The notes beneath the pieces were generated by a model, which worked only from the letters and a program-made list of their open reading frames with translations, had not been told where the DNA came from and did not search any database. Made by a program: the position numbers and the translations under genes. A DNA stretch of 64,000 nucleotides from the NCBI RefSeq assembly GCF_009711045.1, contig NZ_WMJX01000003.1, forward strand, positions 81,966 through 145,965, in the 5' to 3' direction. Shown here piece by piece: positions 45,680 to 55,158 of the stretch; the first letter of the stretch is position 1; each line of letters opens with the position of its first letter. Origin of the DNA: Myroides albus (GTDB lineage: Bacteria > Bacteroidota > Bacteroidia > Flavobacteriales > Flavobacteriaceae).

Positions 45680-45708
45680 CAAAGCTAAATATTTCTGTCA
45701 ATATTCAA
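45680..45708 (-). promoter_or_regulatory. Promoter for the DinB-like gene
   Basis: The minus strand reads TTG (45706-45708), an 18-base spacer and TAGCTTTG (45680-45687), a full -33/-7 match, 30 bases before the start. Confidence 0.6.
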
Positions 45709-45926
45709 CCGATTTTCTTACATACCTAAAAGAGAATACTACATCAATAGAAGTCTATTTGTATCGTAAATATTAGCAAGAATCATTTTAAATTTAAAAA
45801 AAGACAATATCAACAGGACTCAATACTTAAAATTTCCTTAAATTCCACAAATCTAAAAATGAGTACATCTTAGCTTAATACAAAAAGAGGTGTTCTCCAC
45901 ACACAACAAAAAGCACAAACAACACA

Positions 45927-47396
45927 ATGGAAGAAATCATCAAACTACTAAATGACCTAATCTGGTCAAATGTTTTTATTGCCTTATGCCTCATTGCAGG
46001 TTTATTCTTTAGTATACGCACCAAATTTGTACAAGTTCGCTTCTTTAGGCATATGATCAAATTGCTGTTTACAGAAGGTTCCTCTGATAAAGGAGTAAGT
46101 CCTTTTCAAGCATTCAGTATAGCAATTGCAGGACGAGTGGGTGTAGGAAATATAGTAGGTGTAGCGACAGCCATTGCAGCTGGAGGTCCAGGAGCCATTT
46201 TTTGGATGTGGATGATTGCCTTTCTCGGAAGTGCATCAGCATTCATAGAATCGACTTTAGCGCAAATATATAAAGTCGAAAAGAACGGTCAATACTGTGG
46301 GGGTCCTGCATTCTACATCGAAAGAGGGATAAAGAGTAAAGCTTTTGCCTTGACATTTTCAATCATCACTATAATCAGTTGTTCACTTTTCCTACCGAGT
46401 ATTCAAAGCAACAGTATTTCTATTAGCATCCAACATGCTTTTGATATTCCTCAATGGATCACCGGTATTTTTATCTGTATATTTTTAGCACTAACGGTTT
46501 TTGGAGGTGCAAAAAAGATAGGTCGTATCGCACAAGTAATTGTCCCTTTTATGGCAGTTGCATATATCGCAATGGCCATAGTAATCATAGGAATAAACAT
46601 ACAAGAAGTACCCCATATCTTTGGTTTAATATTTCGTTCAGCTTTCAATATGGAAGCAACCTTTGGAGGAGTATTTGGAGCAGCAATCGCGATGGGTGTA
46701 AAAAGAGGTATATACTCAAATGAAGCAGGTCAAGGAACAGCGCCTCATGCTGCAGCTGCATCTGAAACATCGCATCCTGTCAAACAGGGATTAGTACAAG
46801 CTTTCTCTGTTTACATAGACACCCTTTTTGTCTGTACAGCTACAGCTCTGATGATTTTATTTACCAATCAATACAATGTAGCTGACGGTATGGGTGGTTT
46901 TATTATAGAGAATATCCCAGGAGTCGAGCCAGGATCTGAATATACAGTAAATGCCATTGCTACGCAATTCCCCTTATTTGCAAGTAAGTTTGTAGCTATT
47001 GCGCTAACTTTCTTTGCGATAACGACAACTATGTCCTACATCTTCATTGCTGAGTCCAATTTCGAATACTTAAGTAAAAAGAAAAACTTGGTATTAAGAT
47101 GGGCAATGCGTCTGATTATTTTAGTTTTCGTCTACTACGCTTCTATAAGTGAACCGAGCAAAGCATGGGACATTGGAGATATAGGTGTTGGAGCTATGGC
47201 TTGGATTAATATAATTGCAATTCTACTGCTATACAAACCAGCTTTAAGGGCTCTTAACGACTATATAAAACAAAGAAAAGAAGGTAAAGACCCTATTTTT
47301 GACCCTAAAGAAATTGGCATCGAAAACGCAAGTGAGGTATGGGATAAGGTCATCAAAGAAAGAGAATGGCAAGAGAAACAAAAATTAAGAGAATAA
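45927..47396 (+). CDS. Alanine/glycine:cation symporter (AGCS) family protein
   Basis: Sodium- or proton-coupled amino-acid importer, 489 aa, with about eleven hydrophobic segments. The family signature near residues 70-95 (GRVGVGNIVGVATAIAAGGPGAIFWMW) and YSNEAGQGTAPHAAAA near residue 265 are intact. Alanine, glycine or D-alanine are the usual substrates. The C-terminal tail after residue 450 is long, hydrophilic and charged. No clear promoter box was found in the 277-base upstream gap. Confidence 0.92.
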   Translation: MEEIIKLLNDLIWSNVFIALCLIAGLFFSIRTKFVQVRFFRHMIKLLFTEGSSDKGVSPFQAFSIAIAGRVGVGNIVGVATAIAAGGPGAIFWMWMIAFLGSASAFIESTLAQIYKVEKNGQYCGGPAFYIERGIKSKAFALTFSIITIISCSLFLPSIQSNSISISIQHAFDIPQWITGIFICIFLALTVFGGAKKIGRIAQVIVPFMAVAYIAMAIVIIGINIQEVPHIFGLIFRSAFNMEATFGGVFGAAIAMGVKRGIYSNEAGQGTAPHAAAASETSHPVKQGLVQAFSVYIDTLFVCTATALMILFTNQYNVADGMGGFIIENIPGVEPGSEYTVNAIATQFPLFASKFVAIALTFFAITTTMSYIFIAESNFEYLSKKKNLVLRWAMRLIILVFVYYASISEPSKAWDIGDIGVGAMAWINIIAILLLYKPALRALNDYIKQRKEGKDPIFDPKEIGIENASEVWDKVIKEREWQEKQKLRE

Positions 47397-47412
47397 ATTC
47401 TCGTTACTTTAG

Positions 47413-47420
47413 TACATTTG
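47413..47420 (+). promoter_or_regulatory. -7 box for the GNAT gene at 47444
   Basis: TACATTTG matches TAnnTTTG, 23 bases before the ATG. It lies just after the symporter stop codon. Confidence 0.45.
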
Positions 47421-47443
47421 CCTATGAATTAAATTAATAGGAA

Positions 47444-48007
47444 ATGCAATACAAAATAAGAGCAGCTAAAAGAGAAGACTATGATGTAGTACCTGAATTA
47501 ATGTTACAAGCAATGGAAGATATTGTTTTTAGCTTTATTCAAAAACAAGACATCGAAGAAGCAATCAACTTTCTAACTATTCTTTTCAAAAAGCCAAATA
47601 ACTTATATAGTTATGAAAATACTTTTGTAGCTGTAGATGAAGATGACAATGTAGTCGGGTCTGTAACAGGATATAATGGCGATGATTTTTATAAGTTAAG
47701 AGAGCCTGTTTTAGAATTAATGAAAAAACAATACAACAACGATATGACTCCAGAACCTGAAACAGAAGGCAGTGAATTTTACCTAGACACTGTAGCTGTA
47801 TCGCCTATAGTACAAGGCAAAGGAGTAGGAAGTCATTTACTTAAGTTTGCAGTTGACTTTGCTAAAGAAAAAGGATTTAAACAAGTTGGCTTAATAGTCG
47901 ATTTGGAGAATCCAGGGGCGATGAAACTGTACACAAGGTTAGGCTTCAAACAAGGCAAAGCATTGGATTTTGTAGGAGGAGAATACTATCATATGTATGT
48001 AGATTAA
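47444..48007 (+). CDS. GNAT-family N-acetyltransferase
   Basis: 187 aa. The acetyl-CoA-binding motif A is complete: YLDTVAVSPIVQGKGVGSHLLKFA (about residues 112-135), followed by the motif B segment NPGAMKLYTRLGFKQ near residue 157. The N-terminal IRAAKREDYDVVPEL is typical of the superfamily. The substrate is unknown. It sits between the amino-acid symporter and a terminator. Confidence 0.85.
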   Translation: MQYKIRAAKREDYDVVPELMLQAMEDIVFSFIQKQDIEEAINFLTILFKKPNNLYSYENTFVAVDEDDNVVGSVTGYNGDDFYKLREPVLELMKKQYNNDMTPEPETEGSEFYLDTVAVSPIVQGKGVGSHLLKFAVDFAKEKGFKQVGLIVDLENPGAMKLYTRLGFKQGKALDFVGGEYYHMYVD

Positions 48008-48013
48008 CAATAT

Positions 48014-48047
48014 AAAAAGTCTTAGTTAAACTAAGACTTTTTTATTT
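48014..48047 (+). terminator. Terminator after the GNAT gene
   Basis: A 13-bp stem (AAAAAGTCTTAGT / ACTAAGACTTTTT) with a 3-base loop and a T-rich tail. Confidence 0.85.
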
Positions 48048-48101
48048 TATCCCCGTAAAATTAATCCTACTAACGAAACCCTGTATTTGTCTTTAAATAA
48101 T

Positions 48102-48109
48102 TATATTTG
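48102..48109 (+). promoter_or_regulatory. -7 box for menG-porT
   Basis: TATATTTG (TAnnTTTG) ends 16 bases before the menG ATG at 48126. Because it lies downstream of an alternative in-frame ATG at 48087, it decides the start codon. Confidence 0.55.
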
Positions 48110-48125
48110 CTCAAAATTCATTACA

Positions 48126-48854
48126 ATGTCAAAAGAAATAACTCCATATAAAGAATCTAACTTAGGAAAGAAACAACAAGTAGAACAGATGTTTGATAAC
48201 ATCTCAGGGAACTATGATAACCTAAACCGAATGATTTCCTTAGGAACAGATCAAGGATGGAGACGTAAAGTTTTGAAGATGGTGGCGGATACGAAACCAG
48301 AAAGTATCTTAGATATTGCTACTGGTACAGGTGATTTAGCCATTTTATTATCAAAATCCGATGCAACTAAAATTACAGGATTAGATTTATCTGCAGGAAT
48401 GTTAGAAGTTGGAAGACAAAAGGTAAAAGCATTGAATCTACAAGATAGAATAGAAATGATTCAAGGAGATTCTGAAAACTTGCCCTTTGCAGATAATTCA
48501 TTTGATGCAATTACAGTAGGGTTTGGTATTCGAAATTTTGAAGATTTAGAAAAAGGATTATCGGAAATACTTAGGGTTTTAAAGCCTGGAGGGATATTCG
48601 TTATTTTAGAAACTTCTGTGCCTACTAAATTTCCTTTTAAGCAAGGGTATTTCTTTTATACTCAAAATATATTACCTTTCATGGGTAAATTATTTTCTAA
48701 AGACCAAAAAGCTTATAAATATTTATCTGATTCAGCTAAAAATTTCCCTTTTGGAGAAGCTTTAAACAATATTTTAAGAAAAGTTGGGTTTAAAGAAGTA
48801 AAACACAATCCTCAAACAATGGGAATTGCTACAATTTATTCTTCTTCAAAATAA
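48126..48854 (+). CDS. menG: Demethylmenaquinone methyltransferase (UbiE/MenG)
   Basis: SAM-dependent methyltransferase for the last step of menaquinone synthesis, 242 aa. The SAM-binding motif [14 protein letters not shown] is near residue 60. The family signature [15 protein letters not shown] and a [11 protein letters not shown] block follow. The start at 48126 ([11 protein letters not shown]) is chosen over 48087 because the longer form would begin upstream of the -7 box. It is 1 base before porT, so the two form an operon. Confidence 0.94.
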   Translation: MSKEITPYKESNLGKKQQVEQMFDNISGNYDNLNRMISLGTDQGWRRKVLKMVADTKPESILDIATGTGDLAILLSKSDATKITGLDLSAGMLEVGRQKVKALNLQDRIEMIQGDSENLPFADNSFDAITVGFGIRNFEDLEKGLSEILRVLKPGGIFVILETSVPTKFPFKQGYFFYTQNILPFMGKLFSKDQKAYKYLSDSAKNFPFGEALNNILRKVGFKEVKHNPQTMGIATIYSSSK

Positions 48855-48855
48855 T

Positions 48856-49653
48856 ATGAGAAAAATACTTATAATAATCTTCTTTATATTGGGAACTACT
48901 TCTGGATTCTCCCAATGGATATTTGGTAGAAACCCAATCTTAAACAAACAAGAATGGGATCAACAACGTGTACACTGGGGTTACTACCTTGGGTTTAATA
49001 GTATGAACTACCAAATAAGTTATACGGAAGATTACTATAAGCAAATGCAAGATCTCAGAGAGAAATATCCTCATGACTATACTGAAATACAAGTAAATTC
49101 TTCTACGGGATTTAATGTTGGTTTGGTTGGTAACTTGCGAATCATGGAATACTTAGATTTAAGGTTTGAACCAGGACTCTTTTATTCCAAAAGAGAACTG
49201 ACCTATCCGAAAGCTCTTATATACAATTATTACAAAGAGCAACACGATAATGCAAATCCAACGCCTAACGAAATAAAAAATTCTTCTTTTAAAGAAGTTA
49301 ATTCAACTTATATACATTTTCCGTTACTTTTAAAGTTCTCCGCTTTGAGAACTGGAAATATTAGACCTTACATTATAGGTGGTGTTTCCTTAGATTTAGA
49401 TTTAAGCAGTAATTCCAGCTCAACTAAAGATAATTACGAAGGTATTTGGAGAATGAAAAAGTGGACAGCGAATTACGAAATTGGAGCGGGAATCGATATT
49501 TATTTTCAATATTTCAAATTTACTCCAGCGATAAAAGGAGTGTTTGGATTACAAGATGAATTAATAAGAGATTATTCGGCGGATAGTCCTTGGACAGGAG
49601 GAATAAAATCAATGAAAAAAAGAGGGATATTCATCTCCTTTACCTTCCACTAA
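48856..49653 (+). CDS. porT: Type IX secretion/gliding protein PorT/SprT family
   Basis: Outer-membrane beta-barrel protein needed for type IX secretion in gliding or gingipain-exporting Bacteroidota, 265 aa. The start at 48856, one base after the menG stop, gives a proper signal peptide (MRKILIIIFFILGTTSGFSQ). The mature protein begins with a VHWGYYLGFNSMNYQISY-like first strand. Further strands follow (LDLRFEPGLFYS, RPYIIGGVSLDLDL, WTANYEIGAGIDIYFQYF), and it ends in FISFTFH. The menG-porT order matches other flavobacteria, which raises confidence. Other T9SS genes are elsewhere. Confidence 0.82.
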   Translation: MRKILIIIFFILGTTSGFSQWIFGRNPILNKQEWDQQRVHWGYYLGFNSMNYQISYTEDYYKQMQDLREKYPHDYTEIQVNSSTGFNVGLVGNLRIMEYLDLRFEPGLFYSKRELTYPKALIYNYYKEQHDNANPTPNEIKNSSFKEVNSTYIHFPLLLKFSALRTGNIRPYIIGGVSLDLDLSSNSSSTKDNYEGIWRMKKWTANYEIGAGIDIYFQYFKFTPAIKGVFGLQDELIRDYSADSPWTGGIKSMKKRGIFISFTFH

Positions 49654-49676
49654 GAGATATATTTTTAAAGCATAAA

Positions 49677-49713
49677 AAATGCCCCAAAAAGTGAGATACT
49701 TTTTGGGGCATTT
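49677..49713. terminator. Bidirectional terminator between porT and the RNA methyltransferase
   Basis: A 16-bp perfect stem (AAATGCCCCAAAAAGT / ACTTTTTGGGGCATTT) with a 5-base loop lies between convergent genes. It is the strongest hairpin in the window. Confidence 0.88.
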
Positions 49714-49756
49714 CTATATCCATTGAAAGATAACTTTTTGTTTTTATATTTAACTC

Positions 49757-50494
49757 TTAAATAGTCGTCCTTTTAAACTCACTCAAAATAATAGATGCTG
49801 CCGTAGCTACATTTAGACTTTCGGTCAACTGTAGGTTTCCAAACCTTGGTATACTCATACGCTGAGTAACGATTGCTTCTATTTCTGAAGAAATACCATT
49901 AGCTTCATTCCCCATTACAATAACTCCTTTTGAACCTAATTTTTCTGTATAAATATTATCCCCATCCATAAAAGTACCATATACAGGTGTATCCTCTCCT
50001 CTATCCTTTAAGAGTTGTAGCAAATCACCATAAACAATATTTACTCGCGTTATCGATCCCATTGTTGCTTGCACTACTTTGGGGTTGTAAACATCAACTG
50101 TTTCCTGACTGCACAACAAATGTTCTATTCCGAACCAATCGCATAATCTAATGATAGTACCTAAATTGCCAGGATCTCTAATATCATCTAAGGCTAAAAC
50201 TAAATGATCAAAACTTACGTTCCTCTCTTTTGCACAATGAAAAACAGCTAAACAATTAGGCGTTGTAATCAAAGCAGACATTTTCTTAATATCTTCTTTC
50301 GATACTTTAGTTTGCTTTGACTTTTCAATACCAAAATCTATGTCTTCACAATAGTACAAATGCTCGAGCGCAAAATCAGAAGACAACAATTCCTTAATCA
50401 CTTTAACTCCCTCAGCAATAAAAAGCTGATGCGTTTTTCTATATTTTTTTTGATGTAAGCTTTTAATTAATTTTATTTGGTTTTTCGTAACCAT
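49757..50494 (-). CDS. TrmH/SpoU-family RNA 2'-O-methyltransferase
   Basis: SPOUT-class methyltransferase acting on rRNA or tRNA ribose, 245 aa. An N-terminal substrate-binding region (about 1-95) precedes the knotted domain. Motif 1 (DIRDPGNLGTIIRLCDWFG, near residue 107), motif 2 (VIVMGNEANGIS) and motif 3 (IPRFGNLQLTESLNVATAAS) are all present. The target nucleotide is not determined. It is divergent from tamL, with 28 bases between start codons, so their promoters overlap. Confidence 0.92.
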   Translation of the reverse strand: MVTKNQIKLIKSLHQKKYRKTHQLFIAEGVKVIKELLSSDFALEHLYYCEDIDFGIEKSKQTKVSKEDIKKMSALITTPNCLAVFHCAKERNVSFDHLVLALDDIRDPGNLGTIIRLCDWFGIEHLLCSQETVDVYNPKVVQATMGSITRVNIVYGDLLQLLKDRGEDTPVYGTFMDGDNIYTEKLGSKGVIVMGNEANGISSEIEAIVTQRMSIPRFGNLQLTESLNVATAASIILSEFKRTTI

Positions 50495-50503
50495 AAAAAA
50501 ATG

Positions 50504-50511
50504 TATTTTTG
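50504..50511 (+). promoter_or_regulatory. -7 box for tamL
   Basis: TATTTTTG (TAnnTTTG) ends 11 bases before the tamL ATG. This implies an almost leaderless mRNA if transcription starts 5-7 bases downstream. A TTTG lies 24 bases upstream, longer than the usual spacing. Confidence 0.45.
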
Positions 50512-50522
50512 GACTATATTAG

Positions 50523-53105
50523 ATGAATACTACCTTGAGCAAATTTTTACCAAAAATAGCACTAATTATATTAACGAGCATAAGTTTTTTTGCATGTTCG
50601 ACAACTAAGAGAGTTCCACGAGATAGAGCTCTTTTGGTTGATAATACAATTATAGAAAATACTAAAAAATCAAGTAAAGAAGAAATATACCAGCAGTTAT
50701 ACCAAACTCCTAATAGTACATTTCCTTTTACGGGATTTCGCTTGAGATTACACCTTTACAATCTGGCAAAACCGAATGCAGATTCCCTATACCAGGTTTG
50801 GTTACAAGAGCACCCTAATACAGAAAAAAAGCTTACTGCTGTATTATCAAAAAAACAAGTTAACCGCCTCGGTGAGTCTTTTATTATTGCAGGTATTAAT
50901 AACTTCTTGATAAAAACAGGAGAAGTACCAGCACTATACGATACTTTGAAAACCAACAAATCAGTTGAAAGATTAAAAAACTACTATTTCAATCGAGGGT
51001 ATTTCGACACAAAAGTTGAGTCGAAAATAGATACAGTTGGAGAAAAAAAAGTGAAAGCAACCTATACAGTAACAACTGGAGAACCTTATTATATTGACAG
51101 TATTAAGACTTCAATCACTACAAAAGAATTGGAAAGTCTTTATGTTGAAAGTAAAAATAAGAGTTTGATAAAACCTAACACCGTTTTTAATGTCAAGAAT
51201 TTTGATGAGGAAAGAAAAAGAATTACAAATGACTTTAGAAATCAAGGTGCATATCACTTTCAAGAATTGAATATAAGATATGAAGTTGATACAATATTGG
51301 ATAAAAAAAACACAGCCAATATCAATTTAATCATAGATCCTCAGACAGTAAAATCCGGTGATACACTTGTAGAAAGACCCTTTAAGCTTTACAAGATAAG
51401 TGAAGTAAACTTATTTACAGACAACAGTAGTAAGGATAAAAAATACGACTTAGACAGTTTACAATACAACAACTTTAATATCTATAGTTCTGCTAAGCTA
51501 CAATACAAGCCTAAAGCACTAACAGATGCTATCTTTATCACCAAAGGGAGTACTTTCAGTGATCAAAAGCGCATTTTAACATCGAGATCCATAAGTAATT
51601 TAAGGATATTCAACTACCCAGTCATTGAGTATATAGAAGATCAAAGAGATACAACAGGTCAGTCATTAATCTCTAATATCTATCTAACCTCTCGAAAAAA
51701 GATGACATTTAACCCTTCGTTAGACGTAACTCATTCCAATATTCAAGATTTTGGTATAGGAGGGAGTGTTGGCGTATTGTTTCGAAATGTGTTCAAAAGA
51801 GCGGAAATCTTAGAAGTAGGTCTTAAAGGAAGTATAGGTTCTTCACGCCAAATGAACAATCCTAATAATGTATTTTTCAATGTAACCGAGTATGGTGGAG
51901 ATGTTAAATTAACCTTTCCCCGTGTTTTCTTTCCAATAAAGACCGATCGCATCATTCCCAAATCCATGTTGCCGACAACAACGATGAGTTTCGGTATATC
52001 TAAACAGAGGAACATCGGTTTAGACAAAGATAATTTTACAGGAACGATTAATTATAAATGGCTACCCTCTCATCATAATTCCTTTAGTTTAGATTTACTA
52101 AATGCACAATATGTAAAAAACACGAATCCCAACAATTACTTTAGCGTTTACAGTTCATCTTATAGTCGCTTAAATGCTATTGCTCAAGATTACAAAATTG
52201 ATGCAACGAAAACATACTATGACGAAAGTGGTGATTTGACTATTGGAGATAGTGGCGCTAATTACTTCATTTGGGATGCCTTAGATCCAAATAATCCGCT
52301 TGGTGTAAGTGAGGAAGACAAGAAAGTGATACGCAGCATTGAAGAAAGAAGAGTTCGTTTGTCTGAAAATAACTTAATTATAGCAAGTAATTTAGTATTC
52401 ACCAAAACCACGCGTACAAGCATCAATGACAATAATTTCTACACGTTAAGAACAAAAGTAGAATCTGCAGGAGCGTTGATGAACTTGATAATGAAAAATG
52501 CGAGTACCAAAGAAGGCCCTACAGGAAAGAAAACGATCATGGACGTAGAATTTTCTCAATATATCAAAACAGAAATTGACTTTGTAAAATATTGGGATTT
52601 AGGAAAACAACGTGTATTTGCAATTAAAGCTTTTGGTGGTTTAGCGGTACCCTATGGCAACTCAAACTCAATTCCATTTACGAGAAGTTACTATTCAGGG
52701 GGATCAAATGACAACAGAGGTTGGCAATCTTATCGTTTAGGTCCAGGTAAAAGTGGAGGAATAAACGACTTCAATGAAGCAAATATGAAGCTTTTCTTCA
52801 GTTCTGAATATCGTTTTAATATAGGAGGAAAATGGTATGGAGCCTTATTTATAGATGCCTCAAATATTTGGAATGTATTTGACGATGTGGAAGATGAGAA
52901 CTATACCTTCAATGGTATTTCCTCTTTAAGAGATTTTGCTGTTGCTTCGGGATTTGGAATTCGCTATGATTTTAGTTTCTTTGTATTCAGATTAGATATG
53001 GGATTCAAAACATTTAATCCAACAATCGATTCAAATAGAAAATGGTTTAAGGAATTTAACTTTAGAGAATCGGTATTAAATGTTGGAATCAATTATCCAT
53101 TTTAA
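50523..53105 (+). CDS. tamL: TamL-type BamA-family outer-membrane lipoprotein
   Basis: 860 aa lipidated BamA/TamA homologue of Bacteroidota. The lipobox FFAC gives a lipidated cysteine at residue 25, followed by STTKRVPRDRALLVDN. Residues about 45-390 contain POTRA-like repeats, and the C-terminal half (about 400-860) is a 16-stranded Omp85 barrel, ending LNVGINYPF with the aromatic terminal residue. TamL partners with TamB in outer-membrane protein or lipid transfer, but tamB is not adjacent. It is not known as an essential Bam component. Confidence 0.9.
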   Translation: MNTTLSKFLPKIALIILTSISFFACSTTKRVPRDRALLVDNTIIENTKKSSKEEIYQQLYQTPNSTFPFTGFRLRLHLYNLAKPNADSLYQVWLQEHPNTEKKLTAVLSKKQVNRLGESFIIAGINNFLIKTGEVPALYDTLKTNKSVERLKNYYFNRGYFDTKVESKIDTVGEKKVKATYTVTTGEPYYIDSIKTSITTKELESLYVESKNKSLIKPNTVFNVKNFDEERKRITNDFRNQGAYHFQELNIRYEVDTILDKKNTANINLIIDPQTVKSGDTLVERPFKLYKISEVNLFTDNSSKDKKYDLDSLQYNNFNIYSSAKLQYKPKALTDAIFITKGSTFSDQKRILTSRSISNLRIFNYPVIEYIEDQRDTTGQSLISNIYLTSRKKMTFNPSLDVTHSNIQDFGIGGSVGVLFRNVFKRAEILEVGLKGSIGSSRQMNNPNNVFFNVTEYGGDVKLTFPRVFFPIKTDRIIPKSMLPTTTMSFGISKQRNIGLDKDNFTGTINYKWLPSHHNSFSLDLLNAQYVKNTNPNNYFSVYSSSYSRLNAIAQDYKIDATKTYYDESGDLTIGDSGANYFIWDALDPNNPLGVSEEDKKVIRSIEERRVRLSENNLIIASNLVFTKTTRTSINDNNFYTLRTKVESAGALMNLIMKNASTKEGPTGKKTIMDVEFSQYIKTEIDFVKYWDLGKQRVFAIKAFGGLAVPYGNSNSIPFTRSYYSGGSNDNRGWQSYRLGPGKSGGINDFNEANMKLFFSSEYRFNIGGKWYGALFIDASNIWNVFDDVEDENYTFNGISSLRDFAVASGFGIRYDFSFFVFRLDMGFKTFNPTIDSNRKWFKEFNFRESVLNVGINYPF

Positions 53106-53120
53106 TCCAATAATAATTAG

Positions 53121-53128
53121 TATTTTTG
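53121..53128 (+). promoter_or_regulatory. -7 box for fbaA
   Basis: TATTTTTG (TAnnTTTG) ends 24 bases before the fbaA start, just after the tamL stop. No -33 element was seen. Confidence 0.45.
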
Positions 53129-53152
53129 TAGAAACTTTTAACACAACGGCAC

Positions 53153-54220
53153 ATGGGACATAATATTAAACCAGGAGTAGCATTTGGGGAGCAAGTGCAA
53201 GAAATCTTTAAATACGCAAAAGAAAAAGGATTTGCTTTACCAGCAGTAAACGTAACTAGTTCAAGTACTATTAATGCTGTATTAGAAACTGCTGCTAAAT
53301 TAAATTCACCTGTAATTGTTCAGTTTTCTAATGGAGGTGCGGCTTTTATGGCTGGAAAAGGTTTGTCAAATGACAACCAAAAAGCAGCAATATTAGGAGC
53401 AATCGCAGGAGCAAAATTAGTTCACACTTTAGCTGAAGCTTACGGTGTTCCGGTAATATTACATACGGACCACTGTGCAAAAAAATTATTACCTTGGATA
53501 GATGGCTTATTAGATGCAGGTGAAGAACATATGAAACAATTTGGTAAACCATTGTTCAGCTCTCACATGATTGACCTATCTGAAGAATCGTTAGAAGAAA
53601 ATATGACAATTTCTAAAAAATACCTTGAGCGCATGAGCAAATTAGGTATGACGTTAGAAATTGAATTAGGTATTACAGGAGGTGAAGAAGACGGAGTAGA
53701 TAACTCAGGTGTAGATTCTTCTAAATTGTATACACAACCTGAAGAAGTTGCCTATGCTTATGAAGAGCTATCAAAAGTAAATCACCGCTTTACTATTGCA
53801 GCATCTTTTGGTAACGTACACGGTGTATACAAACCAGGAAACGTAAAACTAACTCCAATTATCTTAAAAAACTCTCAAGAATATGTATCTAAAAAATTCA
53901 ATTTAGGACATAATGCTGTGGATTTTGTATTCCATGGTGGTTCTGGTTCTTCAGTTGAAGAAATCAGAGAGGCTATAGGATATGGAGTAATCAAAATGAA
54001 TATAGATACTGATACTCAATTCGCTTATACTGAAGGTATCAGAGACTATATGACAGGAAAAATAGACTATTTAAAAACTCAAATAGGTAACCCAGAAGGA
54101 TCAGATGTTCCTAATAAAAAGTACTACGATCCACGTGTATGGGTTAGACAAGGAGAATTAACTTTAATCGCTCGCTTAGAAAAAGCTTTTGAAGATTTAA
54201 ACAACGTAAATACGTTATAA
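53153..54220 (+). CDS. fbaA: Class II fructose-bisphosphate aldolase
   Basis: Zinc-dependent aldolase of glycolysis and gluconeogenesis, 355 aa. The metal-binding histidines lie in LHTDHCAKK near residue 103 and in SFGNVHGVY near residue 224. FVFHGGSGSS near residue 263 provides the later histidine and phosphate loop. NIDTDTQFAY follows. The length fits the E. coli-type class IIA enzyme. It precedes accD by 44 bases. Confidence 0.96.
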   Translation: MGHNIKPGVAFGEQVQEIFKYAKEKGFALPAVNVTSSSTINAVLETAAKLNSPVIVQFSNGGAAFMAGKGLSNDNQKAAILGAIAGAKLVHTLAEAYGVPVILHTDHCAKKLLPWIDGLLDAGEEHMKQFGKPLFSSHMIDLSEESLEENMTISKKYLERMSKLGMTLEIELGITGGEEDGVDNSGVDSSKLYTQPEEVAYAYEELSKVNHRFTIAASFGNVHGVYKPGNVKLTPIILKNSQEYVSKKFNLGHNAVDFVFHGGSGSSVEEIREAIGYGVIKMNIDTDTQFAYTEGIRDYMTGKIDYLKTQIGNPEGSDVPNKKYYDPRVWVRQGELTLIARLEKAFEDLNNVNTL

Positions 54221-54264
54221 TCTCTCCTTGCTTTCGAACTTAATATAAACAAAACAAACATTTT

Positions 54265-55119
54265 ATGGCTTGGTTTAAAAGGAAAGAAAAAGGAATTCAG
54301 ACTCCAACAGAAAACAAAAAAGATATTCCAAAAGGACTTTGGTACAAATCTCCTACAGGAAAAATAATTGATTCTGACGAACTTGCAGTTAACTTATGGG
54401 TGAGCCCTGAAGATGGATACCACGTTCGTATTGGTAGTAAAGAATATTTCGAAATTCTTTTTGACAACAACGACTACAAAGAAATAGCCAAAAGCCTTTC
54501 TTCAAAAGATATTTTAAAATTTGAAGACACAAAAAAATATGTAGATCGTTTAAAAGAAGCAATGAATAAAACACAGCTTAAAGATGCTGTTAGAGTTGCT
54601 GTCGGAGAATCAAAAGGAGAAAAATTAGTAGTTGCAGCAATGGATTTTGCTTTTATTGGAGGTTCTATGGGATCTGTAGTAGGAGAAAAAATAGCCAGAG
54701 GTATAGACTACTCATTAAAACACAATATTCCATTTTTAATGATTTCAAAATCAGGTGGAGCTCGTATGATGGAGGCTGGTTTTTCACTAATGCAAATGGC
54801 TAAAACATCAGCTAAACTTGCAAAATTAAGTGATGCAAAAATCCCTTATATATCATTGTGTACTGACCCTACTACAGGAGGAATATCAGCTTCTTTTGCT
54901 ATGTTAGGTGATATCAACATTGCTGAACCAGGTGCATTAATTGGTTTTGCTGGTCCTCGTATCGTAAAAGATACTACAGGAAAGGATTTACCTGAAGGAT
55001 TTCAAACTTCGGAATTCTTGTTAGAGCACGGTTTCTTAGATTTTATAGTTCACCGTCGAGATTTAAAGAAAAATGTAAATCTATATTTAGATCTGATACT
55101 AAATAGATCTGTGAGATAA
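54265..55119 (+). CDS. accD: Acetyl-CoA carboxylase carboxyltransferase beta subunit (zinc finger lost)
   Basis: Beta half of the carboxyltransferase that makes malonyl-CoA for fatty-acid synthesis, 284 aa. The catalytic crotonase-like domain is intact ([44 protein letters not shown]). The usual N-terminal four-cysteine zinc ribbon is absent: the segment [11 protein letters not shown] and [11 protein letters not shown] has no cysteines at the CxxC positions. This is likely a lineage trait rather than damage because the surrounding sequence is conserved-looking. It is closed by a terminator. Confidence 0.94.
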   Translation: MAWFKRKEKGIQTPTENKKDIPKGLWYKSPTGKIIDSDELAVNLWVSPEDGYHVRIGSKEYFEILFDNNDYKEIAKSLSSKDILKFEDTKKYVDRLKEAMNKTQLKDAVRVAVGESKGEKLVVAAMDFAFIGGSMGSVVGEKIARGIDYSLKHNIPFLMISKSGGARMMEAGFSLMQMAKTSAKLAKLSDAKIPYISLCTDPTTGGISASFAMLGDINIAEPGALIGFAGPRIVKDTTGKDLPEGFQTSEFLLEHGFLDFIVHRRDLKKNVNLYLDLILNRSVR

Positions 55120-55158
55120 AAAAAAGCATCCATATAATATGGATGCTTTTTTTTTACA
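55118..55158. terminator. Bidirectional terminator between accD and the permease
   Basis: A long near-perfect hairpin centred on GCATCCATA / TATGGATGC, flanked by A and T runs, separates convergent genes. The T run for accD overlaps the last codons of the opposite gene. Confidence 0.85.

Noticed and set aside
48087-48125. Longer start for menG
   Set aside because: The extra 13 residues are unlike the family, and the -7 box at 48102-48109 lies inside them.
48826-48855. Longer start for porT
   Set aside because: It would overlap menG and place ten residues before an otherwise perfect signal peptide.
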